Origin: Nannochloropsis salina CCMP1776
Lineage: Eukaryota > Sar > Eustigmatophyceae > Eustigmatales > Monodopsidaceae
Length of the DNA: 64,000 bases
Direction of reading: 5' to 3'
Assembly: GCA_004565275.1 (NCBI GenBank)
Contig: SDOX01000018.1
Span: 356,541 to 420,540 of the forward strand
Part shown: positions 19,430 to 28,620 of the stretch, piece by piece
Numbering within the stretch: position 1 is the first letter of the stretch
How the letters are laid out: the number at the start of each line of letters is the position of its first letter
Program-made: the position numbers and the translations under genes
Notes under the pieces: model-generated
Told to the model about the DNA's origin: nothing
The model's input: only the letters and a program-made list of their open reading frames with translations
Databases searched by the model: none

Positions 19430-20848
19430 ATGGCATCTTGTACATTTAATGCCGTACCATACGTCCAAGAACTGCAAGAAATGCCCCTAAACATCTCGAT
19501 TCATCCGTCTCTCGAGATCAAGCAGCGGGCGAACAGAGATCGGGGCATTTTTGTCAAGGATAACATAGCCTCTGGAACTGAGTTGGTGAAAGTGCCGCGT
19601 TCATCTCTTTTTTGTCTCGATACTTTAATCGAAGACAATATTTACGGACTCCGCAGTATTGTTGCCGATGCCGTAACATTGCGGGAAGACGATGTTCTGG
19701 CAATCGCTCTGCTTCACGAGCGTTTTGCTCGTTCTGCCGACGACCACTCCAAATGGGCGGCGCACATCACGATATTACCGAGAAAACAAATACACAATGC
19801 AATTAACTTGTCGAATGATGCAGTAAGCCAGCTACAAGGCTCTTCTTTGTTTGCGATCGTTCGTCAGCTGCAGCAGCAAGTCCTGTCCGACTTTACTGAA
19901 TTGAGCGCCTCCCCAATCCAAATCGGAGGCACGCCATTAAGCAAGTGCGATTGGTGGAGTGTGGAAAATTACGAGTGGGCATTGACGCAAATACATAGTC
20001 GTTTTATAAGCGTGCCGACAGGACGAGGGACGGAGTTGCGCAAGGCTATGGCCCCTTATTTCGACCTCTTCAATCATTCCTGCCAGGACCCGCCTATGGT
20101 AACCCACGGCTTCGTCAAGGACAGGCCAGATGGTCAGAATGCTCGTGGAAAAGGTCGAGCGAGCGATGAAGCGGGCGCATTGGTCATCCTAGCGCAGCAG
20201 GCATTGGTTGCGGGCGATGAAATTTTCTTGAATTACGGTCCCCTCGGGAACTTACGGCTCCTGCAGCTCTACGGTTTCGCCTTGCCTGACAATCCTTACG
20301 ATTCCCTCGACGTTTGGGTGACGATGGAACTGGAAGCTCCACACTATGCTACCAAGCAGGAAGCCATGGCGCGCCTGGGCCTACGCCCGCCTTTCCTCTT
20401 GACCAAAAAGGCCCCCGTGGTCTCTCCCAGCCTCCTCGCCGCCGTCCGCATCCAGCGAGCCCGGGACTCGGCCGACTTGAAGTGCCTGGAGAGTGCTTCA
20501 AAGGGACCCTTGAGCCCTTGCAATGAGAAGGAGACGCTGGACGCACTGTACATGGCGTTGACGGCGATGCGAGGGCAGTTGGACATGACAGGAGGAAGGA
20601 AGCGGATGGGCCTGGTGGAGACCAAGAAAGCGCTTGGAAAGGTGGCGATGGAGGGAAGAACACCACTCGAGCCCGGGGAGGAGGAAGGGAATCACGCGGC
20701 AATGTGTGATGAAGAGGCAGAGGTCGTGCGCTTGATCTTAGAGAGTGAATACGACCTCCTGAGGCGAGGCCTGGAGACCGTGAAGAGGCTTCGAAGGACT
20801 TTAGAGATCCAAAACGGGATAGAGGACATGAATACATGCGATCGATAG
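19430..20848 (+). CDS. SET-domain protein lysine/histidine methyltransferase, SETD3/Rubisco-LSMT class
   Basis: 472 residues, one exon. Layout matches the split-SET class: N-SET (RANRDRGIFVKDNIASGTEL), a long iSET insert, then C-SET with FDLFNHSCQDPP (the NHS cofactor motif) and GDEIFLNYGPLGNLRLLQLY (catalytic Tyr region). A C-terminal helical Rubis-subs-bind-like domain covers roughly residues 300-465. Family members methylate non-histone targets: Rubisco large subunit and aldolase in plants, actin His73 for SETD3. No plastid presequence is visible, so a cytosolic or nuclear target is more likely here. The substrate cannot be told from sequence. Confidence 0.9.
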   Translation: MASCTFNAVPYVQELQEMPLNISIHPSLEIKQRANRDRGIFVKDNIASGTELVKVPRSSLFCLDTLIEDNIYGLRSIVADAVTLREDDVLAIALLHERFARSADDHSKWAAHITILPRKQIHNAINLSNDAVSQLQGSSLFAIVRQLQQQVLSDFTELSASPIQIGGTPLSKCDWWSVENYEWALTQIHSRFISVPTGRGTELRKAMAPYFDLFNHSCQDPPMVTHGFVKDRPDGQNARGKGRASDEAGALVILAQQALVAGDEIFLNYGPLGNLRLLQLYGFALPDNPYDSLDVWVTMELEAPHYATKQEAMARLGLRPPFLLTKKAPVVSPSLLAAVRIQRARDSADLKCLESASKGPLSPCNEKETLDALYMALTAMRGQLDMTGGRKRMGLVETKKALGKVAMEGRTPLEPGEEEGNHAAMCDEEAEVVRLILESEYDLLRRGLETVKRLRRTLEIQNGIEDMNTCDR

Positions 20849-21301
20849 ATAAAAATGAAAATGGATGGCAACTTTTCAAAAAAAGGCGAAGCTACTCTTT
20901 CAATTGTTCGTGTCTCCCAAGTTTATTTCGAGTTAAATGCTTGTCGGTCATTTCGACAACGCAAAAAGGCAAAGTTGTAATGTCAAGTCGAAGCAGAATT
21001 TGTTGCATATCTTCACAAAGAGAGACGTGGGTTTCATGTTGCCAACAGGCTGTCGGTGAATGTCGGAATCATTTATAAACATGCCAGCTATTTCAGCCAA
21101 AACTCCGCTCTACCTCCACAAGCATTGCTCAGTGTGGAAATTGTCAGTCTCACGCCCGCCAGCACTTGTCCCCGGACGGGCAAGTTCATCCACCCGTGCC
21201 AATTACACCCCCGCAGGCGTCCAGAGAAGCAAAGACCCTCCAGGGTTACAACACGTCCACCTGAGACACACTCTTGCCTTTCCTCTCCATCCCTCTCCTT
21301 C
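20849..21301. other. convergent 3' spacer
   Basis: Between the SET gene and PEX11. No coding or RNA signal recognised. Confidence 0.5.
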
Positions 21302-22612
21302 TCAAGGCCCTGTCGGCAGCAGGCGCATGAGTCGGCGCTTCCGCAAGCGGCCCATATCCGCGGGATAGGCCTTGTACACCGCGAAGAGCGCCGAGACCAG
21401 CCCCGCCGTGCCAATGATACCGTCGTGCAGCCGGAACCCGAGCGTGTGCAGGGGCAAGTCGAAGCCCGGGGTGTTGCAGGCCACCAGGAAGTCGCACGAG
21501 ACCCGAATGAGGTCCCCGACCAGGTCGAAGCGCTTCACGCTCGAACGCGCCATCTCCTCCAATGACTCTTCCACGTCTGCCTCCGCCACCGTGTCTCCCC
21601 CCTGCGGCTGGCTGCTGCTGCTGCTACTACTGCTGCTGCTGGCTGTGAGCGTTCCATTTTCCATTTCCTTCCTACCGTGGGCGTCGCTGTGCCCATGCCC
21701 ATTCGCCTCCACCTTTCCTTCCCTCCCCATCGCCCTTTCCTCCGCCGCCCCACCTACTACATGGTTGCTGGAACGCGACCTCAACAGCGCTGCCGCCTTA
21801 TCCTCGAGGCGACTTCGCTCCTTCCCGTTGCGATCTAGGTCGTAGAGCGCCAGTCCGATCGAGATCAGGTTGGCCAGGGTCCATGCCGCGCCGTCTCGGG
21901 CCACAGCCGTCCGCTGGTCGAAGCTGGAGAGCTTGGCGTTGATGAGGAAGCAGGTGTTGTCATAGTACCAATAAATGGCCATGGCCGCCGCCCGCACCAT
22001 CAAGAGGTTTCGGCGCCAAAGCGGGGACTTGGAGTCGGCGCACAGGGCCTGCAGCTTCTCCAGCTCCTCCAGGGTCCGGAAGAGGTGGAAGCATTTTCGA
22101 GCCATTTGGGAAGCCCGGAACATTTTCTCAAAGCGTGGACCCCGGACCTTGTCCTCGGGGGCGTGTGTCTTGTGATACCACCACAGGAAGCGGCAGGCGT
22201 ACTGGATGGTCTGTGCAGTGCGAGGGGGGAAGGAACTCAGCGACCATCACGAAGGTCGCTTTGAAAGAAGGCTTCACGCTTCTCTCCCTTTCTGGACCTC
22301 GCAGATACGTGATAACGAAATCCTTCATAGACGGTCCACCTCCCAGAGATAACCCCTCCCTACCTTGGTGACTTTGTCTCGACCCTCCAATGACCGAATA
22401 AGCGCCACCACCGACTTGAGAGAGATAGGCAATTTCGTGCTGTATGAATCCTGTAATCCAAGCCAATACGCAAGGTCCAGAGGCCTTGTCAAGCCCTCCG
22501 CACCATTGGGGGAGACACGCACAATACAGGGTGGAGCAGCTACCTCCGTCAGGGCCCTGTTGCCTTTGTACGGCCCCCTTCGACAACATGATGCTGGGAC
22601 GCGAGATGCCAT
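21302..22612 (-). CDS. PEX11: peroxin PEX11, peroxisome proliferation
   Basis: Family role: amphipathic-helix membrane protein that elongates and divides peroxisomes. Main exon 21302-22210 (acceptor CTGCACAG). The preceding exon ends at 22364 before GTAGGG, and the join restores the N-terminal signature SLEGRDKVTK-TIQYACRFLW. Further blocks: WRRNLLMVRAAAMAIYWYYD and a C-terminal hydrophobic part (GIIGTAGLVSALFAVYKAYP). A low-complexity insert with a Ser run and Gly/His/Asn separates the halves. The 5' end is uncertain: the frame reaches ATG 22612, but a TATAAA-like element sits directly upstream and an acceptor-like TTGGATTACAG near 22450 could mean one more exon. A PTS1-bearing citrate synthase lies in the same window. 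Confidence 0.88.
21609..21642. repeat. CTG/CTA trinucleotide repeat in PEX11
   Basis: Imperfect GCT/TAC triplets encode the poly-Ser tract of PEX11 on the minus strand; length change would stay in frame. Confidence 0.8.
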
Positions 22613-23721
22613 GCTTTATAAAAGGTACCGATCCCCCTTCTCTTTATGAAGCTTGATTTTTGGTTGCCGCAAAGCGTCTTTTATAGCCTTCGCGTTGCAC
22701 AGAGCTCTCCTCAGTTTGGGCAGAACAGACGGCGCCTCCCTCAGGCTGTATGCTCCCTCCTTCAACGCGGACGACGGCGTCTCAAAGCCGAAAGCCTGAT
22801 GGAAAAGATCTCAGGCGCAAGTCTCCCGAAAGAAATGTCTCCTGTCAGATGCATTATTACGGGGAAGGGGAAGTGAGACGGCTGAACGTGCCTTAAGTTA
22901 CAGGGCTGATTGCCTCTCAGAGGTATAGCTTGAAGAAGCTCCGTGTACTCTCATCTCTCCCACGTCCCGGGCAAAGTCCTAAAGGCACAAATCCACGCCA
23001 AGAGGGGCACGGTCCTCCCGAAAGCTGAAAAGGTGCCGTTCTAGCTTCTCCTCGACACGATTCACCGCACGGTTTCTTCCCTCCTCCCGGACGCGCCGAT
23101 CCGATGGACATCTTGGAACGGGATACAGTCCTGCGTGTTCAATCTCGGTGCCGCGATCGCCTCCACCCACACTCATACGCCCCGCGTCCAGGGCCCTTTT
23201 TGTCTTCAGCAACCAGAAAAATCGGAACTTCGCTCCTCTGACTTCTTTTTTCGAAGACGTCTATGTAAAACCGATATTTCATCCTTTCATGTTTTATTAT
23301 TTCCCCCAAATCGTAATGGATCATGTGCCTAAGCGTAGCTTTGTTTAGCCTCCCCACTCTTTTGGAATGCATGAGAACAGGCTTGCTCGACCATTTGTCC
23401 GTATGAAATCTCACTTAAGCCGACACTATTGTTTTTCACCTATCATTTGAAATCTTTTATGTCAAACTCCCGGTACTGATTTTCGTTTTTCCGAATGATG
23501 CATGAAAAGTACTAAGTCCGATTCACGCTCCCCTCTGTACGTGTCAGACGCGCTCACCGCGGCTTTTCCCTGGATCCATGACTTTGACTTCTTCCCCTTC
23601 TTGATCCTATCCACCTTCGTGTGAAGGGTGGATTTTCATCGTGTCGCTTCCGTGTGTTCCACAATTCATCCCTCCTCCTCTCCTTAACAGAGCGGCCTGA
23701 CTCCCTCTCCTTCTCAGCGCC
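22613..23721. promoter_or_regulatory. divergent region, PEX11 / RPC1, with TATA-like element
   Basis: 1.1 kb without a supported gene. A canonical TATAAAAGG lies at 22617-22625 on the plus strand, over 1 kb from the RPC1 start. It could drive a spliced RPC1 leader or an unannotated transcript; TTTATA in reverse also faces PEX11. Open frames of 60-90 codons on both strands show no recognisable similarity. Confidence 0.45.
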
Positions 23722-26700
23722 ATGAAGGAGCCAGTGCGGGGAGAAATTGCCCCAAAAAAGATAAGCCACATCCAATTTGGGTTGCTATCTGCGAATCAAA
23801 TGGAGCGCATCTCGGAATTTCAGGTGTACCGCTCAGACCTCTTTACCATGCCACACCGCGCGCCCGCCCCCAACAGCCCCCTCGACCCCCGTCTCGGCGT
23901 TTCGGACAAGACCTCTTCGTGCGCCACCTGCAAGCGCAAGTTGACCGATTGCGCGGGCCATTTTGGTCACGTTAAGTTAGCCCTGCCCGTCTTCCACATA
24001 GGTTTCTTCAAGCACTGCCAGACGCTGCTCGCCTGCATATGCAAGACCTGCGGGCGCGTCCTCATACCCGAGGCGGAGCGCCGCTCTTTCTTGCGACAAA
24101 TGCGGTCGCCCAGCGCGGATGCCCTCCGTAAAGCCGGCATCTTTAAAAGGGTGGTAGAAAAGTGCAAGAAGGCCTCGTACTGCTTCGAGTGCAAGGCAGT
24201 GAACGGGAAGATCAAGAAGATCGCGGGCGCCGCCACCCTCAAGCTCGTGCACGAGAGGTACAGTGGGCGGAACGGAGGGGTGGAGCACCAGGCGCTGGCT
24301 CGGGCCATGAAGACGGCCCTCGCTCACAACCGGGAGATCGCGAACCACCTGGACAAGGCCCAGGAGGACATGAGCCCCCTCCGCGTGTACCAGCTCTTCC
24401 AGAAGATCACGGACGAGGACGCGGTCGTCCTCTGGCTCGACCCCAAGCACGGCCGGCCGGAGGACCTGCTGCTCCACAACCTTCTAGTGCCCCCCGTGCC
24501 CATCCGGCCTTCAGTGGCTATGGAGGTGGGGGGCGGCTCCAACGAGGACGACTTGACCACGCAGCTGGTGGAGATCCTGCAGATCAACCACTCGGTGCGC
24601 ATGCTCCTGGCGGGGGGGGGGCAGCAGCAGTCCATCATGGAGCAGTGGGGCTTCGAGCAGGCCCAGGTCTCGCGTTTCATTAACGGTGAGCTCCCGGGGA
24701 GCCAGCAGCACTACGGGGAGAAGAAGATCCGAGGCCTGTGCCAGCGCCTCAAGGGGAAGAGCGGGCGCTTTCGGGGCAACCTCTCGGGGAAACGCGTCGA
24801 CTTCTCCGGCCGCACCGTCATCTCCCCGGACCCGAACCTGGCCATTGACCAGGTGGGAGTGCCCCTGCAGGTGGCCAAGATCATGACCTACCCCGAGCGC
24901 GTCTCGGCCTCGAACCGGGAGCGTCTGAAGCGCCTTGTCCTGAACGGCCCTTCCCACCACCCCGGCGCCAACATCATCCGGCCTTCGGGCGACAATGCCT
25001 TCACCAAGAGCCTCAGCTACGCGGACGAGCGGCAGCGGCGGAAGATGGCGGAGGATCTGAAGCTGGGGGACGTGGTGGAGCGGCACATGGTGGATGAGGA
25101 CGTCGTTCTCTTCAACCGACAGCCCTCCCTGCACAAGCTCTCCATCATGGCCCACCGGGTCAAGGTCATGCCCTGGAGGACCTTCCGCTTCAACGAGTGC
25201 GTGTGCGCGCCCTACAACGCCGACTTCGACGGCGACGAGATGAACATGCACCTGCCCCAGACGGAGGAGGCGCGGGCGGAGGCGGCCACCCTGATGGGCG
25301 TGACCTCGAACCTGGTCACTCCGAGGAATGGAGAGCCCATGGTGGCGGCCACGCAGGATTTCATCACAGGCGCCTATCTGCTCACCCAAAAGGACGTCTT
25401 CCTCACGCGCGAGGCCTTCTGTCGCCTCGCCGCGTACCTAGGAGACGCAGCCGAGCACATTGACCTTCCCCCCCCCTCCATCGTCCGGCCCCACCAGCTC
25501 TGGACGGGCAAGCAAGTCTTCAGCCTCCTAATCAAGGCCTCGCACCGCGTGGATTGCGATGTGAACCTGGAAATGGAGGAGCGGAACTACTCCAAGGCGG
25601 ATGCCATGGCCTACCTCTGCCCTCAGGACGGCTACGTGTGCATCCGGCGCAGCGAGCTTGTCTCGGGCAACCTGTGCAAGAAGACCCTGGGTGGACAGAA
25701 GGGGGGCCTCTACTACGTGCTGCTCAGGGACCAGGGGACCGAGCACGCGGCTAGGTGCATGAACCGGCTTGCCAAGCTCTGCGGGCGCCTGATCGGGGGG
25801 CATCGGGGGTTTTCCATCGGCATTGACGACGTGATGCCCTCCCCCGTGCTCTTGGACCTGAAGCGAGTCTTGCTCGAGGCGGGCTTTAGCAAGTGCGACG
25901 AACAGATCCGGCTCTATGAGACGGGGAAGCTTCCTTTGAAACCGGGCTGCAATTCGTTGCAATCCTTGGAGTCGGAGCTGAACTCGGTCCTGGGAGGGAT
26001 CCGACGCAAGTGCGGGGAGGAGGCTTTGAAGAAGCTCCCCTGGCACAACGCGCCGCGGATCATGACCGAGTGCGGGTCCAAGGGCTCCGACATCAACATC
26101 TCCCAGATGATGGCCATCCTTGGCCAGCAGTCCGTGGGGGGCAAGCGCATCGAGAACGGCTTTGTCAACCGAACTCTGCCCCATTTCCGCCCCGAATCCC
26201 TCTTCCCCGCCGCCCGAGGCTTTGTGCCCAATTCCTTCTTCTCGGGGCTCACGGCCACCGAGTTCTTCTTCCACACCATGGGCGGGAGAGAGGGGCTGGT
26301 GGACACGGCGGTGAAGACGGCGGAGACTGGGTACATGGCCCGCCGGCTCATGAAGGCCCTGGAGGACCTCTCCCTCCAGTACGATGACACGGTACGGAAC
26401 TCGGAGAAGACGGTCATCCAGTTCGTCTATGGGGACGACGGCCTCGATCCGGCCAAGATGGAAGACCAGAGTGCCCTTTTGGCCTTTGGCGCGGGAGATC
26501 ATTCGCTGGGCGAGCACGGGGAGAAAGGGAAGGGGCCTCCCAGGTGGAAGAAAGCGCGCGCGAGCGCCGACCGGCCCGTGAACTTCCCTCGCCTCCTCCT
26601 CCAGACCCTGGCCACGCACAAAGCCCCGCATGAGCGCCCGCTCTCTCCCCGACAGATCCGAGCCTTTGCCCAGGCCGCCGTGGAGTCCCCGCCCTTCCAA

Positions 26701-28197
26701 CGCCTGCTGCCGCAGGGCGACAAATTCTTGGAGGAGATCGAGGGCTTCGCGGCCGACTTGGCCGAGGCCTTGGAATCCTTGCTGGTCTTTCTGGGCGCTC
26801 CCAAGGATGATAACCAAGAGGACGGTTACAGGGGTCTCTTGGACTTCGATGTGGACGCAGTGCGGGCCAAATTGACGGCCTTGACCGCGCTTGAGCGCCG
26901 GAACCGGGACGCGGTGGACGTCTCTGAGGAGCGACGAGGGATTGGGGCCCCGGCATTAGGCCAGGCCTGGCGGGAGACGGTGCAGGCGACGGTCTTCAAT
27001 CTCGCCCGTATCACCGAGTCCCAGTTCCGGGTCATTTTGGAGGAGGCGCTGGGTCGTTATAACCGCGCGTGCGTCGAGCCTGGGGAGGCAGTGGGAGCCG
27101 TTGGGGCCCAAAGCATCTCGGAGCCGGCCACGCAGATGACGCTGAAAACCTTTCACTTCGCGGGCGTGGCTTCCATGAACGTAACGCTGGGGGTACCGCG
27201 TCTGAAGGAGATCATCAATGCCTCCAAGGAGATCTCCACGCCCATCATCACCGCCGCCCTTGTGCAGGACAGGTCTGAGACGGCCGCCCGCGTGGCCAAG
27301 GCGGCGGTCGAGCGCACCACCATCGGCCAGGTGGCCCGCCACATCAAGGAGGTGTATGCCCCCCACATGGTCTATGTGGAGATCCTGCTCGACCAGGAGG
27401 CTATCACCAAGCTCCACCTCCGCGTGGACGCGGCCTCCGTGCGCATGGCCATCCTGCGGGGCCCGCACCGAGCGAGCGTGCTCAAGGCGCTGAAGGAGCG
27501 GGACGTCCTCTACGACCCACGGCACCCGGACCGTCTGCGTGTCCTCCCGCCGGAGCTGAAAGAGGGCCGGGCCGGCAATGCGGTCCCGTCGGAGCGGCGG
27601 ATCTACTTCGTCATCCAGGCCTTGAAGGTCGCTCTCCCGGCGGTGATGGTGCGTGGCATCAGCACGGTGAACCGCGCGATCGTGAACAAGGTGGAGGGGG
27701 AGGAGGACCGGTACAACCTGTTGATCGAGGGCTACGGCCTGGCGGACGTGATGGGCACTCCCGGCGTCGACGGAAGACAGGCCAAGTCCAACCACATCAT
27801 CGAGGTGGAGCGCGTGCTTGGGATCGAGGCGGCCCGCGCGGTGGTCGGGACGGAGATCGAGAACATCATGCAGGCATACGGCATTCGGATTGATACCCGG
27901 CACCGCATGCTCCTATCGGATGTGATGACCTTCAAGGGGGAAGTGCTGGGCATCACCCGCTTCGGCGTGGCCAAGATGCGAGAGTCCGTGCTGATGCTGG
28001 CCTCCTTCGAGAAGACAACAGACCATCTCTTCGACGCGGCTGTCCATGGTCGTACCGACGCCATCGTCGGAGTCTCCGAGTGCATCATTATGGGGATCCC
28101 CATTCCCCTGGGCACGGGCCTTTTCAAGCTCTTGCATGACGTGCCCAAGCCGGGAATTGCCGCGCGGAAGGGTTTACTGGACGAGCGGGTTGAGTGA
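23722..28197 (+). CDS. RPC1: RNA polymerase III largest subunit (RPC1/RPC160)
   Basis: 1491 residues, intronless. Catalytic subunit of Pol III, which makes tRNAs, 5S rRNA and U6. N-terminus MKEPVRGEIAPKKISHIQFG is the Pol III form. A zinc-binding clamp follows (CATCKRKLTDCAGHFGHVKL, CKTCGRV). Then come LSGKRVDFSGRTVISPDPNL, the catalytic Mg2+ loop NADFDGDEMN (residues 499-508), FNRQPSLHKLSIMAHRV, the bridge-helix/trigger-loop region (SEPATQMTLKTFHFAGV) and the conserved end ITRFGVAKMRESVLMLASFE. There is no Pol II heptad tail, and the end ECIIMGIPIPLGTGLF matches Pol III. Insertions relative to yeast are short. Its GC-rich sequence produces long meaningless frames on the opposite strand. Confidence 0.98.
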   Translation: MKEPVRGEIAPKKISHIQFGLLSANQMERISEFQVYRSDLFTMPHRAPAPNSPLDPRLGVSDKTSSCATCKRKLTDCAGHFGHVKLALPVFHIGFFKHCQTLLACICKTCGRVLIPEAERRSFLRQMRSPSADALRKAGIFKRVVEKCKKASYCFECKAVNGKIKKIAGAATLKLVHERYSGRNGGVEHQALARAMKTALAHNREIANHLDKAQEDMSPLRVYQLFQKITDEDAVVLWLDPKHGRPEDLLLHNLLVPPVPIRPSVAMEVGGGSNEDDLTTQLVEILQINHSVRMLLAGGGQQQSIMEQWGFEQAQVSRFINGELPGSQQHYGEKKIRGLCQRLKGKSGRFRGNLSGKRVDFSGRTVISPDPNLAIDQVGVPLQVAKIMTYPERVSASNRERLKRLVLNGPSHHPGANIIRPSGDNAFTKSLSYADERQRRKMAEDLKLGDVVERHMVDEDVVLFNRQPSLHKLSIMAHRVKVMPWRTFRFNECVCAPYNADFDGDEMNMHLPQTEEARAEAATLMGVTSNLVTPRNGEPMVAATQDFITGAYLLTQKDVFLTREAFCRLAAYLGDAAEHIDLPPPSIVRPHQLWTGKQVFSLLIKASHRVDCDVNLEMEERNYSKADAMAYLCPQDGYVCIRRSELVSGNLCKKTLGGQKGGLYYVLLRDQGTEHAARCMNRLAKLCGRLIGGHRGFSIGIDDVMPSPVLLDLKRVLLEAGFSKCDEQIRLYETGKLPLKPGCNSLQSLESELNSVLGGIRRKCGEEALKKLPWHNAPRIMTECGSKGSDINISQMMAILGQQSVGGKRIENGFVNRTLPHFRPESLFPAARGFVPNSFFSGLTATEFFFHTMGGREGLVDTAVKTAETGYMARRLMKALEDLSLQYDDTVRNSEKTVIQFVYGDDGLDPAKMEDQSALLAFGAGDHSLGEHGEKGKGPPRWKKARASADRPVNFPRLLLQTLATHKAPHERPLSPRQIRAFAQAAVESPPFQRLLPQGDKFLEEIEGFAADLAEALESLLVFLGAPKDDNQEDGYRGLLDFDVDAVRAKLTALTALERRNRDAVDVSEERRGIGAPALGQAWRETVQATVFNLARITESQFRVILEEALGRYNRACVEPGEAVGAVGAQSISEPATQMTLKTFHFAGVASMNVTLGVPRLKEIINASKEISTPIITAALVQDRSETAARVAKAAVERTTIGQVARHIKEVYAPHMVYVEILLDQEAITKLHLRVDAASVRMAILRGPHRASVLKALKERDVLYDPRHPDRLRVLPPELKEGRAGNAVPSERRIYFVIQALKVALPAVMVRGISTVNRAIVNKVEGEEDRYNLLIEGYGLADVMGTPGVDGRQAKSNHIIEVERVLGIEAARAVVGTEIENIMQAYGIRIDTRHRMLLSDVMTFKGEVLGITRFGVAKMRESVLMLASFEKTTDHLFDAAVHGRTDAIVGVSECIIMGIPIPLGTGLFKLLHDVPKPGIAARKGLLDERVE

Positions 28198-28620
28198 GCC
28201 ATATCGGATTGGCAAGTGGAAAGAGGGAAGACGAGGTGATGGTACAGGAGGTATTCAAGAGAGAGGGCGCGCAGGACAATGTATTTATAGGGAAGAAGGG
28301 GGTCCATAGGATAGGGAGGCTGATAGTCTCAAGACCGTAGTGTACAGGATATGCCAAAAGCAATAAAGTACCACAACTTTTCCAGTCGAATCTTCGTGAG
28401 TCGTCCTTCATTCAATTTTATCATTACTCTACGGTCAATTTAAATTTCGTGCTTAAGCCGACTGCATACGTCAAACCATGCTTGAAGCAAACTACTTACC
28501 TCCATTCTCGAGATGACTCCCTAGTCACAGCAAACGCACCTTCCCCCCTACCAATACCTCACATTCCGGTCATGTTTTTGTGGTCCCTTCATCCATTTTT
28601 CACTGAAACACATTCCAAGT
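28198..28620. other. convergent 3' spacer with poly(A)-like signal
   Basis: AATAAA at 28362-28367 is about 165 nt after the RPC1 stop and is a candidate plus-strand polyadenylation signal. Nothing else seen. Confidence 0.5.

Noticed and set aside
22617-22625. TATAAAAGG as the RPC1 core promoter
   Set aside because: More than 1.1 kb from the start codon; would need a long or spliced leader for which there is no evidence.
25528-26817. 429-codon minus frame (and 26956-27903) opposite RPC1
   Set aside because: Shadow of RPC1 codon bias; the RPC1 frame is conserved throughout.
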